A stretch of DNA of 64,000 nucleotides from positions 1 through 64,000 of the forward strand of contig PBKR01000019.1 in the NCBI GenBank assembly GCA_002721545.1. Direction: 5' to 3'. The notes under the pieces were generated by a model. It saw only the letters and a program-made list of their open reading frames with translations, did not search any database and had not been told where the DNA came from. Every line of letters starts with the position of its first letter. Position 1 is the first letter of the stretch. The DNA is from Nitrosomonadaceae bacterium (lineage in GTDB: Bacteria; Pseudomonadota; Gammaproteobacteria; Burkholderiales; Nitrosomonadaceae). This document shows positions 27,122 to 35,759 of the stretch, piece by piece. The translations under genes were made by a program, and so were the position numbers.

Positions 27122-28169
27122 CCCAAGTGTAATAGTTCCAAACCGGCCAGATTTTTTTAAGAATAAGGTAGTGTTTGTAGATGGATTGATTGGTGGTGGG
27201 AAAGGCCTTATGTCGTCGGTAGTTGGAGCTCTGCCTCGGGTTGAAATGTGGGTTAGTCGCCAGGCTATAGAAAACGTTTGTGGTGTGCATCACTTGGAGC
27301 ATATTAGTATGGAAGGCGCCGTGTCACTAATTAAAAACTGGGCTGATCAAGAAATATATAATTCATCGATGAGTCGTGATGTTAATTTTAGATTTAAAGA
27401 CATGTCCAGTGTATTTAGAGATGCTCGTCCGTGGAGGTATTTTTTAAGATTGTTCCAGGGAGATGGGAAGGAAGCGATCCAGCGAGTTTTTTCACAAAAT
27501 TTGATATTGAATTATATGACCCATGTCAACACTCCCTATGCGGAACCTATTTTTAAGGCCTTCGGAGACAGGTTGGTGTATGTGAGACTTACAAGATGCC
27601 CTAAGTCAGAATACATGCTAAATCATTTAGCAAGGTGGTCACAACGTTGGGGAGAAGATGTAGATGGAATGATAATGCACCTTAAAATTGGCGATAATTT
27701 AAAAGCCCGCGTTCCTTTTTATGCATTGGGATGGGAAGAAGAATATCGAAAATCTTCTCCCATGGAGAGAGCTGTTTTGATGCTGAGAGAGTGGCAACAG
27801 CGAGGTAATGATGTTCTAGACAGACTTAAAAAAGTTTCCCAAGCTACAATTATTGAAGTGCCGTTTGAAAAGTTTGTCATGGAACCTGATACATATATTG
27901 AGAACATAGCTAATGCTCTGGATACAAAAGTTGACAGGCTTACAAGAAGAATGATGAAAAAACAGGGGGTACCCAGAGCTTCTTTGGCGGACGCTCCACG
28001 AAACCAAACTTATATTAATTTAGGTTGGAAAGCTCCAGATAGCAAAAAAACTGCTTTTCAGGAGTTTGAGGAAGGGCGAGAAGTTGCTAAAAAAACAGTC
28101 TCTTCGCATTTAATGTATGTTCTTGATAAGATTTCTGATGATTATATTCAAAGATATGACATAAAGTGA
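27108..28169 (+). CDS. P-loop protein, sulfotransferase-like
   Basis: 353 residues. The ATG at 27108, inside the end of the previous gene, is chosen over 27054, which lies deep in that gene. After 14 residues comes a strand and glycine-rich loop KVVFVDGLIGGGKGLM, which is a nucleotide-binding P-loop in the place where sulfotransferases bind PAPS. Later VYVRLTRCP and EVPFEKFVMEPDTYIENIANAL fit the 3'-phosphate-binding strand and the C-terminal helix pattern of sulfotransferases. If so it sulfates a glycan. A kinase-like role cannot be excluded, as the loop GLIGGGKG also resembles a Walker A variant. Confidence 0.5.
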   Translation: MNLPNPSVIVPNRPDFFKNKVVFVDGLIGGGKGLMSSVVGALPRVEMWVSRQAIENVCGVHHLEHISMEGAVSLIKNWADQEIYNSSMSRDVNFRFKDMSSVFRDARPWRYFLRLFQGDGKEAIQRVFSQNLILNYMTHVNTPYAEPIFKAFGDRLVYVRLTRCPKSEYMLNHLARWSQRWGEDVDGMIMHLKIGDNLKARVPFYALGWEEEYRKSSPMERAVLMLREWQQRGNDVLDRLKKVSQATIIEVPFEKFVMEPDTYIENIANALDTKVDRLTRRMMKKQGVPRASLADAPRNQTYINLGWKAPDSKKTAFQEFEEGREVAKKTVSSHLMYVLDKISDDYIQRYDIK

Positions 28170-28370
28170 TGCTTGGCTAACTTGAAAGCTCAAGGGGTTG
28201 TATGAATAAAAAACATCTACTGGCTTTTCATTGTATAATCCCCTATTCATCAGTCCCCGTATGACAAATTTAAAGGCGGCTCACCCCAATCATTCAGCAA
28301 GTGATTAAAATTTTTGAATAGAGCTTTGCTATTGTTAACAATAAAGTAAATAGAACTAAACCACTAGCAA

Positions 28371-29255
28371 ATGGAAAAACTTAATATTACTGTAATTGGT
28401 GGATCTGGGTTTCTTGGTTCACATGTGGCAGATCAAATGAGTACTGAGGGCCATATAGTGAAAATATATGACAATAAAGCTTCGCCCTGGCTTCGCGAAG
28501 ACCAAACGATGATGATTGGAGATCTGCTCGATTTTGAGTCTTTGAGTAAGGCTATTGCTGGTTCAGATGTGGTGTGTAATTTTGCTGCTATAGCTGATCT
28601 GATTGAATCTCGAGATAACCTCTTAGATACTATTCGAATCAATGTTTTGGGGAATGCTTATGCTTTAGATGCTTGCCGGATGAATAAGGTTAAGCGTTTT
28701 GTTTTTGCCAGTACGGTTTATGTCTATAGCCGAGAAGGTGGATTTTATCGATGTAGTAAGCAAGCGTCTGAACACTTCGTGGAAGAATATCAGCGCGTTC
28801 ATGATCTTGATTATACTATCCTCCGGTTTGGTTCGTTGTATGGTCCGCGTTCGGATGAGAGAAACGGCTTATATCGAATCGTACGGGATGCCTTGAAAAA
28901 TAATATTGTAAGTTATGAAGGTGATTCTGAGGCGATGCGTGAATATATTCATGTAGAGGATGCAGCGCGTGCAAGCGTTGTTGCTTTAGGTGATGATTTT
29001 CGAAACCAAAGCGTTGTGTTGACTGGGCAAGAACCAATGCGGGTGAACGATTTGCTAAATATGTTGGCAGAGATTTTGGGAATTAAAGAGGGTGTCAAGT
29101 TTCTTGGTGCTTCGCATGAGGGAAGGTATGTACGCACCCCCTATTCCTATCAGCCTAAATTAGGAAGAAAATATATTCCTCCTATGCATGTTGACCTTGG
29201 GCAGGGCCTATTGCAATTGATTGGTGAGATAAGTCAGCAAATAAAAAAATTATGA
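28371..29255 (+). CDS. NAD-dependent sugar epimerase/reductase (SDR)
   Basis: 294-residue extended SDR, slightly short. Cofactor motif IGGSGFLGS at 9-17, ASTVYVYS at 113-120 and the catalytic YRCSK at 126-130. RFGSLYGPRSDERNG is the usual WcaG-type segment. The end overlaps the FAH gene by 4 bases, so they are co-translated. It starts a run (SDR, FAH, HAD) that looks like a small sugar-acid pathway. Substrate unknown. Confidence 0.8.
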   Translation: MEKLNITVIGGSGFLGSHVADQMSTEGHIVKIYDNKASPWLREDQTMMIGDLLDFESLSKAIAGSDVVCNFAAIADLIESRDNLLDTIRINVLGNAYALDACRMNKVKRFVFASTVYVYSREGGFYRCSKQASEHFVEEYQRVHDLDYTILRFGSLYGPRSDERNGLYRIVRDALKNNIVSYEGDSEAMREYIHVEDAARASVVALGDDFRNQSVVLTGQEPMRVNDLLNMLAEILGIKEGVKFLGASHEGRYVRTPYSYQPKLGRKYIPPMHVDLGQGLLQLIGEISQQIKKL

Positions 29256-30019
29256 AGATTGTGCGCTTTCAAATAGGTCTTGAATATCATTACGGTGACC
29301 TTTTGGATGGTCAGGTTTTTTGTTGGTCTGCTGCGCCTTGGGAAGGCGGAAAACGCTTAACAAAGTCTTTTCCTGCTGATGAGATAACGCTGATGGCACC
29401 TTGTAAACCTCGTAAGATTGTAGGAGTGGCGATCAATTACCCTGGGGCTACTGGGCTAAAAGAAGGAACAAATGAACCATTAGTTTTCTTAAAACCTTCT
29501 TCATCGGTAATTGGTTCTGGACAGTCTATTATTTCTCCATTTAAAAATATTTCAGTATGGGGAGAGTGTGAATTGGGAATTGTGATCGGGAAAAGACTCC
29601 AGCAGGCAAGTTTAGCAGAGGTCGAAGAGGGCATTTTTGGGTACACCATAGGAAATGATGTTACTGCCGATAATATCGAAGGTTGGGACCACCATCTTGT
29701 TCGCTCAAAAGGTGTAGATACTTTCTGTCCCTTAGGACCATGGATTGACACAGAATTTAAACCACATGAAAATATTATATCCGGCTACCATAATACGGAA
29801 CTATTACGTAAAGGGTATCTACATGAGAGGCTTTTTAAGGAACCGGAGTTATTGGTGTGGCTCTCATCTTGGATGACATTAGAGCCTGGGGATATTGTTT
29901 TAACGGGAGCGCCCACAAGGGTTCGCGAAAGAATATATTTCAAAGATAAGGATAATTTTACTTGTAGCATCGAAGGCTTAGGGGAATTGTCAAATTCATT
30001 CAAGAGTTTACATGATTGA
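29252..30019 (+). CDS. Fumarylacetoacetate-hydrolase (FAH) family protein
   Basis: 255 residues. Metal ligands of the FAH fold are present: Glu 105 and Glu 107 in GECELGIVIGK, and Asp 136 in GNDVTAD; RSKGVDTFCPLGPWI at 151-165 is the family's conserved block. N-terminal KIVGVAINYPG also fits. FAH proteins hydrolyse, decarboxylate, dehydrate or tautomerise 2-oxo acids, including 2-keto-3-deoxy sugar acids. Such an enzyme is not expected in an O-antigen island, and it sits between an SDR and a HAD hydrolase with overlaps on both sides. A role on a 2-keto-3-deoxy sugar acid is an inference. Confidence 0.85.
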   Translation: MKIVRFQIGLEYHYGDLLDGQVFCWSAAPWEGGKRLTKSFPADEITLMAPCKPRKIVGVAINYPGATGLKEGTNEPLVFLKPSSSVIGSGQSIISPFKNISVWGECELGIVIGKRLQQASLAEVEEGIFGYTIGNDVTADNIEGWDHHLVRSKGVDTFCPLGPWIDTEFKPHENIISGYHNTELLRKGYLHERLFKEPELLVWLSSWMTLEPGDIVLTGAPTRVRERIYFKDKDNFTCSIEGLGELSNSFKSLHD

Positions 30020-30779
30020 AACAGCAAAAGTGGTTATATTTGATTTTGATGGAGTAGTCTGCGACAGCACCAATGAATGCTTGGTCAGTTCTTGGAATGC
30101 ATGGGAAAAATGGAACGGTCGTAAAGGGTTTCGTAAATCTATAGAACCGTTTAGCTCTTATGAGAGAGATCTCTTTCGCAGTTTGCGTCCCAGAGTGCGC
30201 GGAGCAGGGGAATATTATATACTTCGTCGCTGTTTGGAAGAAAAAAAGTTGATTGATAACCAATTGGTTTACGACCAGTTTGAGAAAAAATGGCAAGAAC
30301 ATCTGCAACCATTTAAGCAGTTATTTTTTGAAGTGAGAAACCGCCTTCGCAAAGAAAACCTTGATGAATGGATAGGACTCCATCAGGTTTTCATCAATGT
30401 GATAAGCGTGATGAAGCAGCTGATTTGCGATGGGCGTTTATATGTTGCAACTCTGAAAGATGAAGAGTCTGTACAACTTATTCTTGCTAAACAGGGTTTG
30501 GTTTTGCCCCAGGATCGTTTATTAGGCCAATCTCAGATAAATTCTAAGTTACAAGCGCTAAACATAATCAGTGAGCAAACAGGCTGTGGAAAGGATGACT
30601 TGGTATTTCTAGATGACAATGTTACTCATTTGCTGGAACCGAAATTAAATGGCTTTAAGGTTTATCTCACGGCCTGGAATTTTCCTTTTAAGGAATACCT
30701 GGATTTAGCTGCACAACATCAAATTGAAGTAGTAAGTGATTGCAACCTGTTGTTTTCTAAAAATACTTCTTCAGTTTAA
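30012..30779 (+). CDS. HAD-superfamily hydrolase
   Basis: 255 residues. Motif I FDFDGVVCDS with Asp 11 and Asp 13, motif II TLKDEES with a threonine, motif III lysine, and motif IV FLDDNVTH near residue 197. The helical cap is inserted between motifs I and II (C1-type). It most likely removes phosphate from a sugar phosphate. It overlaps the FAH gene by 8 bases, so it probably acts on a pathway intermediate of the same cassette. Confidence 0.82.
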   Translation: MIETAKVVIFDFDGVVCDSTNECLVSSWNAWEKWNGRKGFRKSIEPFSSYERDLFRSLRPRVRGAGEYYILRRCLEEKKLIDNQLVYDQFEKKWQEHLQPFKQLFFEVRNRLRKENLDEWIGLHQVFINVISVMKQLICDGRLYVATLKDEESVQLILAKQGLVLPQDRLLGQSQINSKLQALNIISEQTGCGKDDLVFLDDNVTHLLEPKLNGFKVYLTAWNFPFKEYLDLAAQHQIEVVSDCNLLFSKNTSSV

Positions 30780-30830
30780 AAATATCTAATTAACTTTGAT
30801 AGATTCAAATAAATAACTATTGAGGGCGAA

Positions 30831-32624
30831 ATGTACGATTTTTACTTTGGAAACAAAGAACAAATTAAAAAAAATCCTGAAGAGTTTCTTATTTTTTGTA
30901 AACGCATGCTCCCAAGATGGATAAATGGCATTCCAGATAGTGAATGTATTGCAATTTTTCGAACACTAAATCTTGTTAAGAGTTCAAAACCTATACTTTT
31001 AGAAACGGGGTGTGGGGCAAGCACGCTCGCACTTTTTTTGTATGCTGTTTTGAATAAAGGGAAAGTTTTTTCTTGGGATACCAATGGCAGTAAGGGTTCA
31101 TTTTTACGCTCTGTGATATCAGAGGCAATCTGTCGCCCTTTAGAAATTAATCTTTATGAATATTGGAACTTTATAGGTTTTGATAGTACCAGCGAGCATG
31201 CCGGTATACCCCTTATTAAGGAACTCAATTATAAAGCAGACTTCTGCTTTTTTGATTCTTGGCATACACTGGAACATTTAATGAAAGAGTTGAAATGTTT
31301 TGAGAATGTGGCGAACGAAGAATTTATTGTTGCCCTAGATGATGCTTATTATACTAAACGGTCGAACAATTATGCGTACTTAAATATGATAAGAAAAAAG
31401 TTAGATTTGCGACCTGTTAAAGAACCAAAATCTAATTTTTGTGATCCTTTTTATTCTGTGGTCCAAAAATATTTAAACAAAAAGTATCAAAGGGTCGAAA
31501 AAATAGACGATTCTTATAAAAAGGAATATGGCGATGACTTGTTTTTTAGGTATTTTGAAGCTGACAAGTTAGCAATGGAGTCTTTAGGAATGGAAAAGAA
31601 GAGGTCGTTAGAGCATCGTTATGATTGCTGGAAGGTAAATAGTGTTAAACATTTAGATATGAATGGGGTAGATGTGTGCGTTTTGTGTGGATCTGGAGAT
31701 GTTCACACCATTACTGACAAGATGCGCCATGAAAAAATAGGAACAGTTGTTCGTTGCGTTAAATGTGACTTGGCTAGGTTGATGGGGGCACAGAAGTATG
31801 AAGAGAAGTTAGATGGGTTTTATGAGGAACAATATGCGCTGCATTATTTTCTAGGAGTTAAAAGCGATGCCAGTACACTGCATAAGACTTTTCTACCTGT
31901 TCAAAAGGACCGAGTTAAAAAATTAGCCCCGTACTTGCATAAAACTGACAAAGTTCTTGAGGTGGGAAGTGGGACTGGATATTTTCTCGAGACTATCCGT
32001 AATAAGGTTACCGAGGTTCAAGGTATTGAACTCAATAAAAACCATGCTGCTTATGCTTCTGAGGTCCTGGGCATTCCTACTATCAATAAGGCACACGGGA
32101 ACTCTGATTTACCACTTGCATATTATGACCACCTATGTTTATTCCAAGTACTAGAGCATGCTACCAACCCCATTAAGCTTATCAGAGAATTAAAGCCGTT
32201 TCTTAAAACGGGAGGTCATTTACATATTGAAGTCCCAAACCTGCTAGACCCCATGGTTTCATTTTACGATGTGGAAGCTTACCGTAATTTTTTCTATCAA
32301 ATTCCTCATCTGTATTACTTCACACCCGAGACATTAGCTAAAATATGTAGCAAAGTTACAGGTCTAAAGCCCATTAAGATATTTGGTTTTCAACAAACAA
32401 GCTTGATCAACCATTTAAACTGGGCCTTTTGGGGGAAACCACAAAAAAGCCGTTGGGATTGCATTCAGCCCGTATTACCGGAGGATTTCCTTGGCTCAGA
32501 TATTTCCGAGGAAACAAAAACTACATTAAACGAAATATTGCTCGATGTTGATCAGCGTTATAAAGAATTTTTGGAGAGTAATAATTTTTCAGACAATTTG
32601 TTTGCGACATTTGTCGTTGAGTAG
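30831..32624 (+). CDS. Two-domain methyltransferase fusion
   Basis: 597 residues with two separate methyltransferase-like parts. The N-terminal part (about 1-220) has a SAM-type loop LLETGCGASTLALF at 57-70, CFFDSWHTLEHL at 139-150 and VALDDAYY at 167-174. The C-terminal part starts with a zinc site CVLC at 283-286 and CVKC at 309-312 (RxCxxC), then LEVGSGTGYFLE at 376-387 and FQVLEHATNP. The second half looks like sugar C- or O-methyltransferases of the zinc-knuckle type. It could install two methyl groups on the same sugar. Lies 51 bases after the HAD gene. Confidence 0.78.
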   Translation: MYDFYFGNKEQIKKNPEEFLIFCKRMLPRWINGIPDSECIAIFRTLNLVKSSKPILLETGCGASTLALFLYAVLNKGKVFSWDTNGSKGSFLRSVISEAICRPLEINLYEYWNFIGFDSTSEHAGIPLIKELNYKADFCFFDSWHTLEHLMKELKCFENVANEEFIVALDDAYYTKRSNNYAYLNMIRKKLDLRPVKEPKSNFCDPFYSVVQKYLNKKYQRVEKIDDSYKKEYGDDLFFRYFEADKLAMESLGMEKKRSLEHRYDCWKVNSVKHLDMNGVDVCVLCGSGDVHTITDKMRHEKIGTVVRCVKCDLARLMGAQKYEEKLDGFYEEQYALHYFLGVKSDASTLHKTFLPVQKDRVKKLAPYLHKTDKVLEVGSGTGYFLETIRNKVTEVQGIELNKNHAAYASEVLGIPTINKAHGNSDLPLAYYDHLCLFQVLEHATNPIKLIRELKPFLKTGGHLHIEVPNLLDPMVSFYDVEAYRNFFYQIPHLYYFTPETLAKICSKVTGLKPIKIFGFQQTSLINHLNWAFWGKPQKSRWDCIQPVLPEDFLGSDISEETKTTLNEILLDVDQRYKEFLESNNFSDNLFATFVVE

Positions 32625-32841
32625 CTCTCATCTTCAGGAGACCCTAAAAATTAATCATGGGCTAAATTTTAAAAACCTGAGAAAAATTCATACTCTAAAA
32701 AATAAACAATTGCTTCCTAAGGTTGATTTTATGGGAGCACCCATCAGAATAGGAATCCTATAAAGCTTTCTAATGATCTTACTGAAAAATTTTAATGTGT
32801 CGATAGGATGCCTGGAAGTATGATTAGCATATGAAATCATT

Positions 32842-33606
32842 ATGAAAATTATTGTTGGAATTCCAGCGCGCATGGGTTCAACTCGTTTTCCCGGCAAACC
32901 ATTATGTGATATTTTAGGTAAGCCGATGATCGAGCACTGCTACCGAAGGTGCGCGCTTAGCAAATATGCAACGAGTCTTTTTGTTGCGGCATGTGATCGT
33001 GAAATACAGCAAGTGGTTGAGCAGTTTGGCGGCTCAGTGATTATGACGGACCTAGATATAAAGAGGCCCGGCCTTCGAGTTGCTGCTGCGGCTGAAACGT
33101 TAGCCTTGGATGCCGATGATATTGTTGTAGTGGTTCAAGGGGACGAGCCTTTGGTGCATCCCGATATGATTGATTTGGCAGTCCAGCCTTTGCTTGATGA
33201 GCCAGATATTTTTGTCTCCAATCTATGTGCGAAACTAAATGAAAACGAGTGGAATGATCCAGGTGAAATAAAGGTGGTTTGTGATCTAAAGATGAATGCT
33301 ATGTATATGTCGCGTGCTCCGGTTCCATCGATTGATCATGAAGAGAAGCGGGCTAGTTGGTGGAAGCAGGTATGTATTATGCCTTTCCGGTGGCATTTTA
33401 TGCAGCGTTTCAATAATGAACTGGAAACTACTCCGCTGGAGCTTCAGGAGTCTATTGAAATGATACGAGCTTTACAGCATGGCTTTAAAGTGCGAATGGT
33501 CCCCTCTTCGTTTTCTTCTAAATCCGTAGATACTGAAAACGATCGAAAGAAAGTTGAAGAATTAATGCAAATAGATCCAATCTACGAAAAATATAAGGAT
33601 TTGTGA
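32842..33606 (+). CDS. KdsB-like CTP:ulosonate cytidylyltransferase
   Basis: 254 residues, normal KdsB length. CTP site IPARMGSTRFPGKPL at 7-21 and metal/sugar region VVQGDEPLVHPDMI at 97-110 are well kept. The stretch that in Kdo synthetases reads HxSGTDR is replaced here: after MTDLDI comes KRPGLRV (74-80). The enzyme therefore very likely makes a CMP-2-keto-3-deoxy sugar, but not necessarily CMP-Kdo. Its stop overlaps the start of an HpaI-type aldolase (GTGATG). A cell with Kdo-lipid A would have a normal KdsB elsewhere, so this copy is probably specialised. Confidence 0.8.
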   Translation: MKIIVGIPARMGSTRFPGKPLCDILGKPMIEHCYRRCALSKYATSLFVAACDREIQQVVEQFGGSVIMTDLDIKRPGLRVAAAAETLALDADDIVVVVQGDEPLVHPDMIDLAVQPLLDEPDIFVSNLCAKLNENEWNDPGEIKVVCDLKMNAMYMSRAPVPSIDHEEKRASWWKQVCIMPFRWHFMQRFNNELETTPLELQESIEMIRALQHGFKVRMVPSSFSSKSVDTENDRKKVEELMQIDPIYEKYKDL

Positions 33607-34367
33607 TGAAATATGCTATCAAGAAAAAAATGAAGGCGGGTAAAACGGTGTTTGGAACTTGGTGTATGCTTCCTTCCAGTTTTGTTGTGGATGTGATTGC
33701 TGGTACTGGATTGGACTTTGTTGTTCTAGACATGGAGCATGGCACGTTGAGTTGGGAAACAGCAGAAGAAATGGTGCGTGCGGCTCAATTGCACGAGTGC
33801 CAACCGATTATCAGGGTCGGTGATGACCAAGAAAATACCATATTGCATGCTTTAGAAACAGGTTGTGAAGCTATTTTGGTGCCTCATGTTTCTACTGCAA
33901 AGTCTGCGACAGGAATTGTAAATGCTTCACGATATGCTCCAAAAGGCTCACGAGGTCTCTCGCCTTACACAAGAAACCATGGGTACACTCACGTGGGTTT
34001 GGCTGAAAGCATGGCACGGCATAGTGACGAGACGCTTGTGGGAATCCTTGTTGAGGGGAAGGAAGGAATTGAAAATTTACCTGAAATTGCTCAGGTTGAG
34101 GGCTTAGATCTCATTTATTTAGGTATGTATGATATTTCTCAGTCAGTTGGTTTGCCCGGGGAACTAGAACATCCAAAAGTTTTAGAACAATTAGAGAAGT
34201 GTCTCGAAACTATTCAAAAATCCAGAAAATTTTCCGGGGTATTTTCCAGAGATCTGGGGTATTGCTCTAAATTTAGGGATATGGGATTTGATTTTGTTGC
34301 GTATATTGCAGACAGTCATGCATTGACTGCTTATTACTCCTCATGTGTCCAAGAGTTTCATAAGTAA
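33606..34367 (+). CDS. HpcH/HpaI-family class II pyruvate aldolase
   Basis: 253 residues, TIM barrel. Catalytic His 45 in DMEHGTLSW, Arg 70 in PIIRV, metal ligands Glu 150 in ILVEGKEG and Asp 176 in YLGMYDISQSVG. These enzymes join or split a 2-keto acid (usually pyruvate) and an aldehyde, giving 2-keto-4-hydroxy acids such as 2-keto-3-deoxy sugar acids. The ATG at 33606 shares its A with the stop of the KdsB-like gene; a GTG one codon earlier is also possible. Placed directly after a cytidylyltransferase, it may make the ulosonate that is then activated with CTP; a breakdown role is the alternative. Confidence 0.85.
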   Translation: MKYAIKKKMKAGKTVFGTWCMLPSSFVVDVIAGTGLDFVVLDMEHGTLSWETAEEMVRAAQLHECQPIIRVGDDQENTILHALETGCEAILVPHVSTAKSATGIVNASRYAPKGSRGLSPYTRNHGYTHVGLAESMARHSDETLVGILVEGKEGIENLPEIAQVEGLDLIYLGMYDISQSVGLPGELEHPKVLEQLEKCLETIQKSRKFSGVFSRDLGYCSKFRDMGFDFVAYIADSHALTAYYSSCVQEFHK

Positions 34368-34434
34368 ATATTTTTTCTTCATTAAATGGACCAACCTTAA
34401 TTTAATTATTAAATAAGTTTTTTATTAAAAAATA

Positions 34435-35628
34435 TTGAATAAAATAATTTACATTAGTGGTACCCCTATATCAAAAATATCGGGAAAAAGACATTGCCCG
34501 GAATGGTATTGTGAAAATGGTTTCGATGTTGAATTTTGGGATTTAACAGAACTCTATTACAAACCAGGTACGCTAGAAAAATATTTTACCCCTCATTCGA
34601 ACTTCAAATATGAATTTCCAACTCCCAGGGAATTTAAAAGTAAACGGGAAGTAAAAATTGCTTTAAGCAAAATAGGGAAAGGTGTTATTTTCGCAAATAT
34701 AGATTACAACATGCAAAATGATTATTGGTTAAGGAGATTGTTTAAAATTTATAATATCTTATATTTTGTAGGGCCCATAAGAACAACGGATGAATGTGAT
34801 AGGCCCGCATTTGGGACTCGTATATCAGAGCTAACGTTTTCGTTTTCAGAATTAAAATTGTTATGCTTGAGAATATATCGAACGATAATTTATAAAGTAA
34901 AAATAGCTATATATAAAAATACGAATTTTTATAAAAAACCTGAATTTGTGGTTGGGTCTGGCAAGTTGGGAAGAGCTGAGTGGATTAAGGCCATGAAACC
35001 CAAAGATTATCTAAGCGTTCCCTCAGTGGATGTTGCATGGAGTAGCTCGCCCAATATCATTGGACAAAAATATTGTGTGTATGTAGATGAGACGGTTATA
35101 TATAATGCCGATGGCATGATCGGCGTAGCTGGACGTTTTGTTAATTCCACGTCCAGTGATTTTGAAACCTATTTAAGTAATATATGTCGGATGTTTGATG
35201 AGGTCGAAAAGCAAGAGAAATGCAGAGTAGTTATTGCGGCGTCCGGTAAGTATAGATACAAGGATGATAAAATTTTTGGTGGTAGAAAAATTATTTACGA
35301 ATCTACCAACCAACTAATTCAAAATGCCTGTCTAGTCCTTGGGCATAACTCGTCAGGCCTTTTTCAGGCCATTATAGATAAAAAAAGAATGCTGCTATTT
35401 ACAGAATCAACTTTCTTAGAATTAAAAAATATCCGTATCAAGAGGACTGCTGATTTTTTAAAATTGAAGTTGCTGAAGGCCGAAGACTTTAAAGCAAGCA
35501 TGCTGGAATTAAGTCAAATCGATGGGGATCATTTTGATAAATTAACGGAGCTTTATTTCCTGGAGGAAGGAGTATCAGGTGACACCAAGTCACTGATTAA
35601 GGAAAAAATATTGGAAGTCATAAACTAA
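34435..35628 (+). CDS. Unknown protein, possible GT-B transferase
   Basis: 397 residues, not recognised. N-terminal Rossmann-like start KIIYISGTPIS. C-terminal half contains VVIAASGKYRYKDD, ACLVLGHNSSGLFQAIIDKK and MLLFTES, a nucleotide-sugar or phosphoglycerol-type donor loop pattern like that in the protein at 25985. No signal peptide or membrane span. It starts with TTG at 34435 without a clear ribosome site, the weakest start in this stretch. Probably a transferase using one of the cassette's activated sugars. Confidence 0.5.
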   Translation: MNKIIYISGTPISKISGKRHCPEWYCENGFDVEFWDLTELYYKPGTLEKYFTPHSNFKYEFPTPREFKSKREVKIALSKIGKGVIFANIDYNMQNDYWLRRLFKIYNILYFVGPIRTTDECDRPAFGTRISELTFSFSELKLLCLRIYRTIIYKVKIAIYKNTNFYKKPEFVVGSGKLGRAEWIKAMKPKDYLSVPSVDVAWSSSPNIIGQKYCVYVDETVIYNADGMIGVAGRFVNSTSSDFETYLSNICRMFDEVEKQEKCRVVIAASGKYRYKDDKIFGGRKIIYESTNQLIQNACLVLGHNSSGLFQAIIDKKRMLLFTESTFLELKNIRIKRTADFLKLKLLKAEDFKASMLELSQIDGDHFDKLTELYFLEEGVSGDTKSLIKEKILEVIN

Positions 35629-35759
35629 ATGATCTTAGCTAGTTGGGTATTATGAAGAACATTTGCAACTAGTCGGGATTTATAATGTTGGTTAAATCGT
35701 TTTGGGGATGGTTTGCCGCCTTACATCAGGTTCTCGGCTAGTAGAGAAATCGATTAGAC

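Noticed and set aside
28201-28263. 20-codon frame with AAGGGG before it
   Set aside because: Very short, no recognisable features, ends quickly; likely chance.
32545-32763. Plus-strand 72-codon frame overlapping the end of the two-domain methyltransferase
   Set aside because: Mostly inside the real gene, no ribosome site, unlikely composition.
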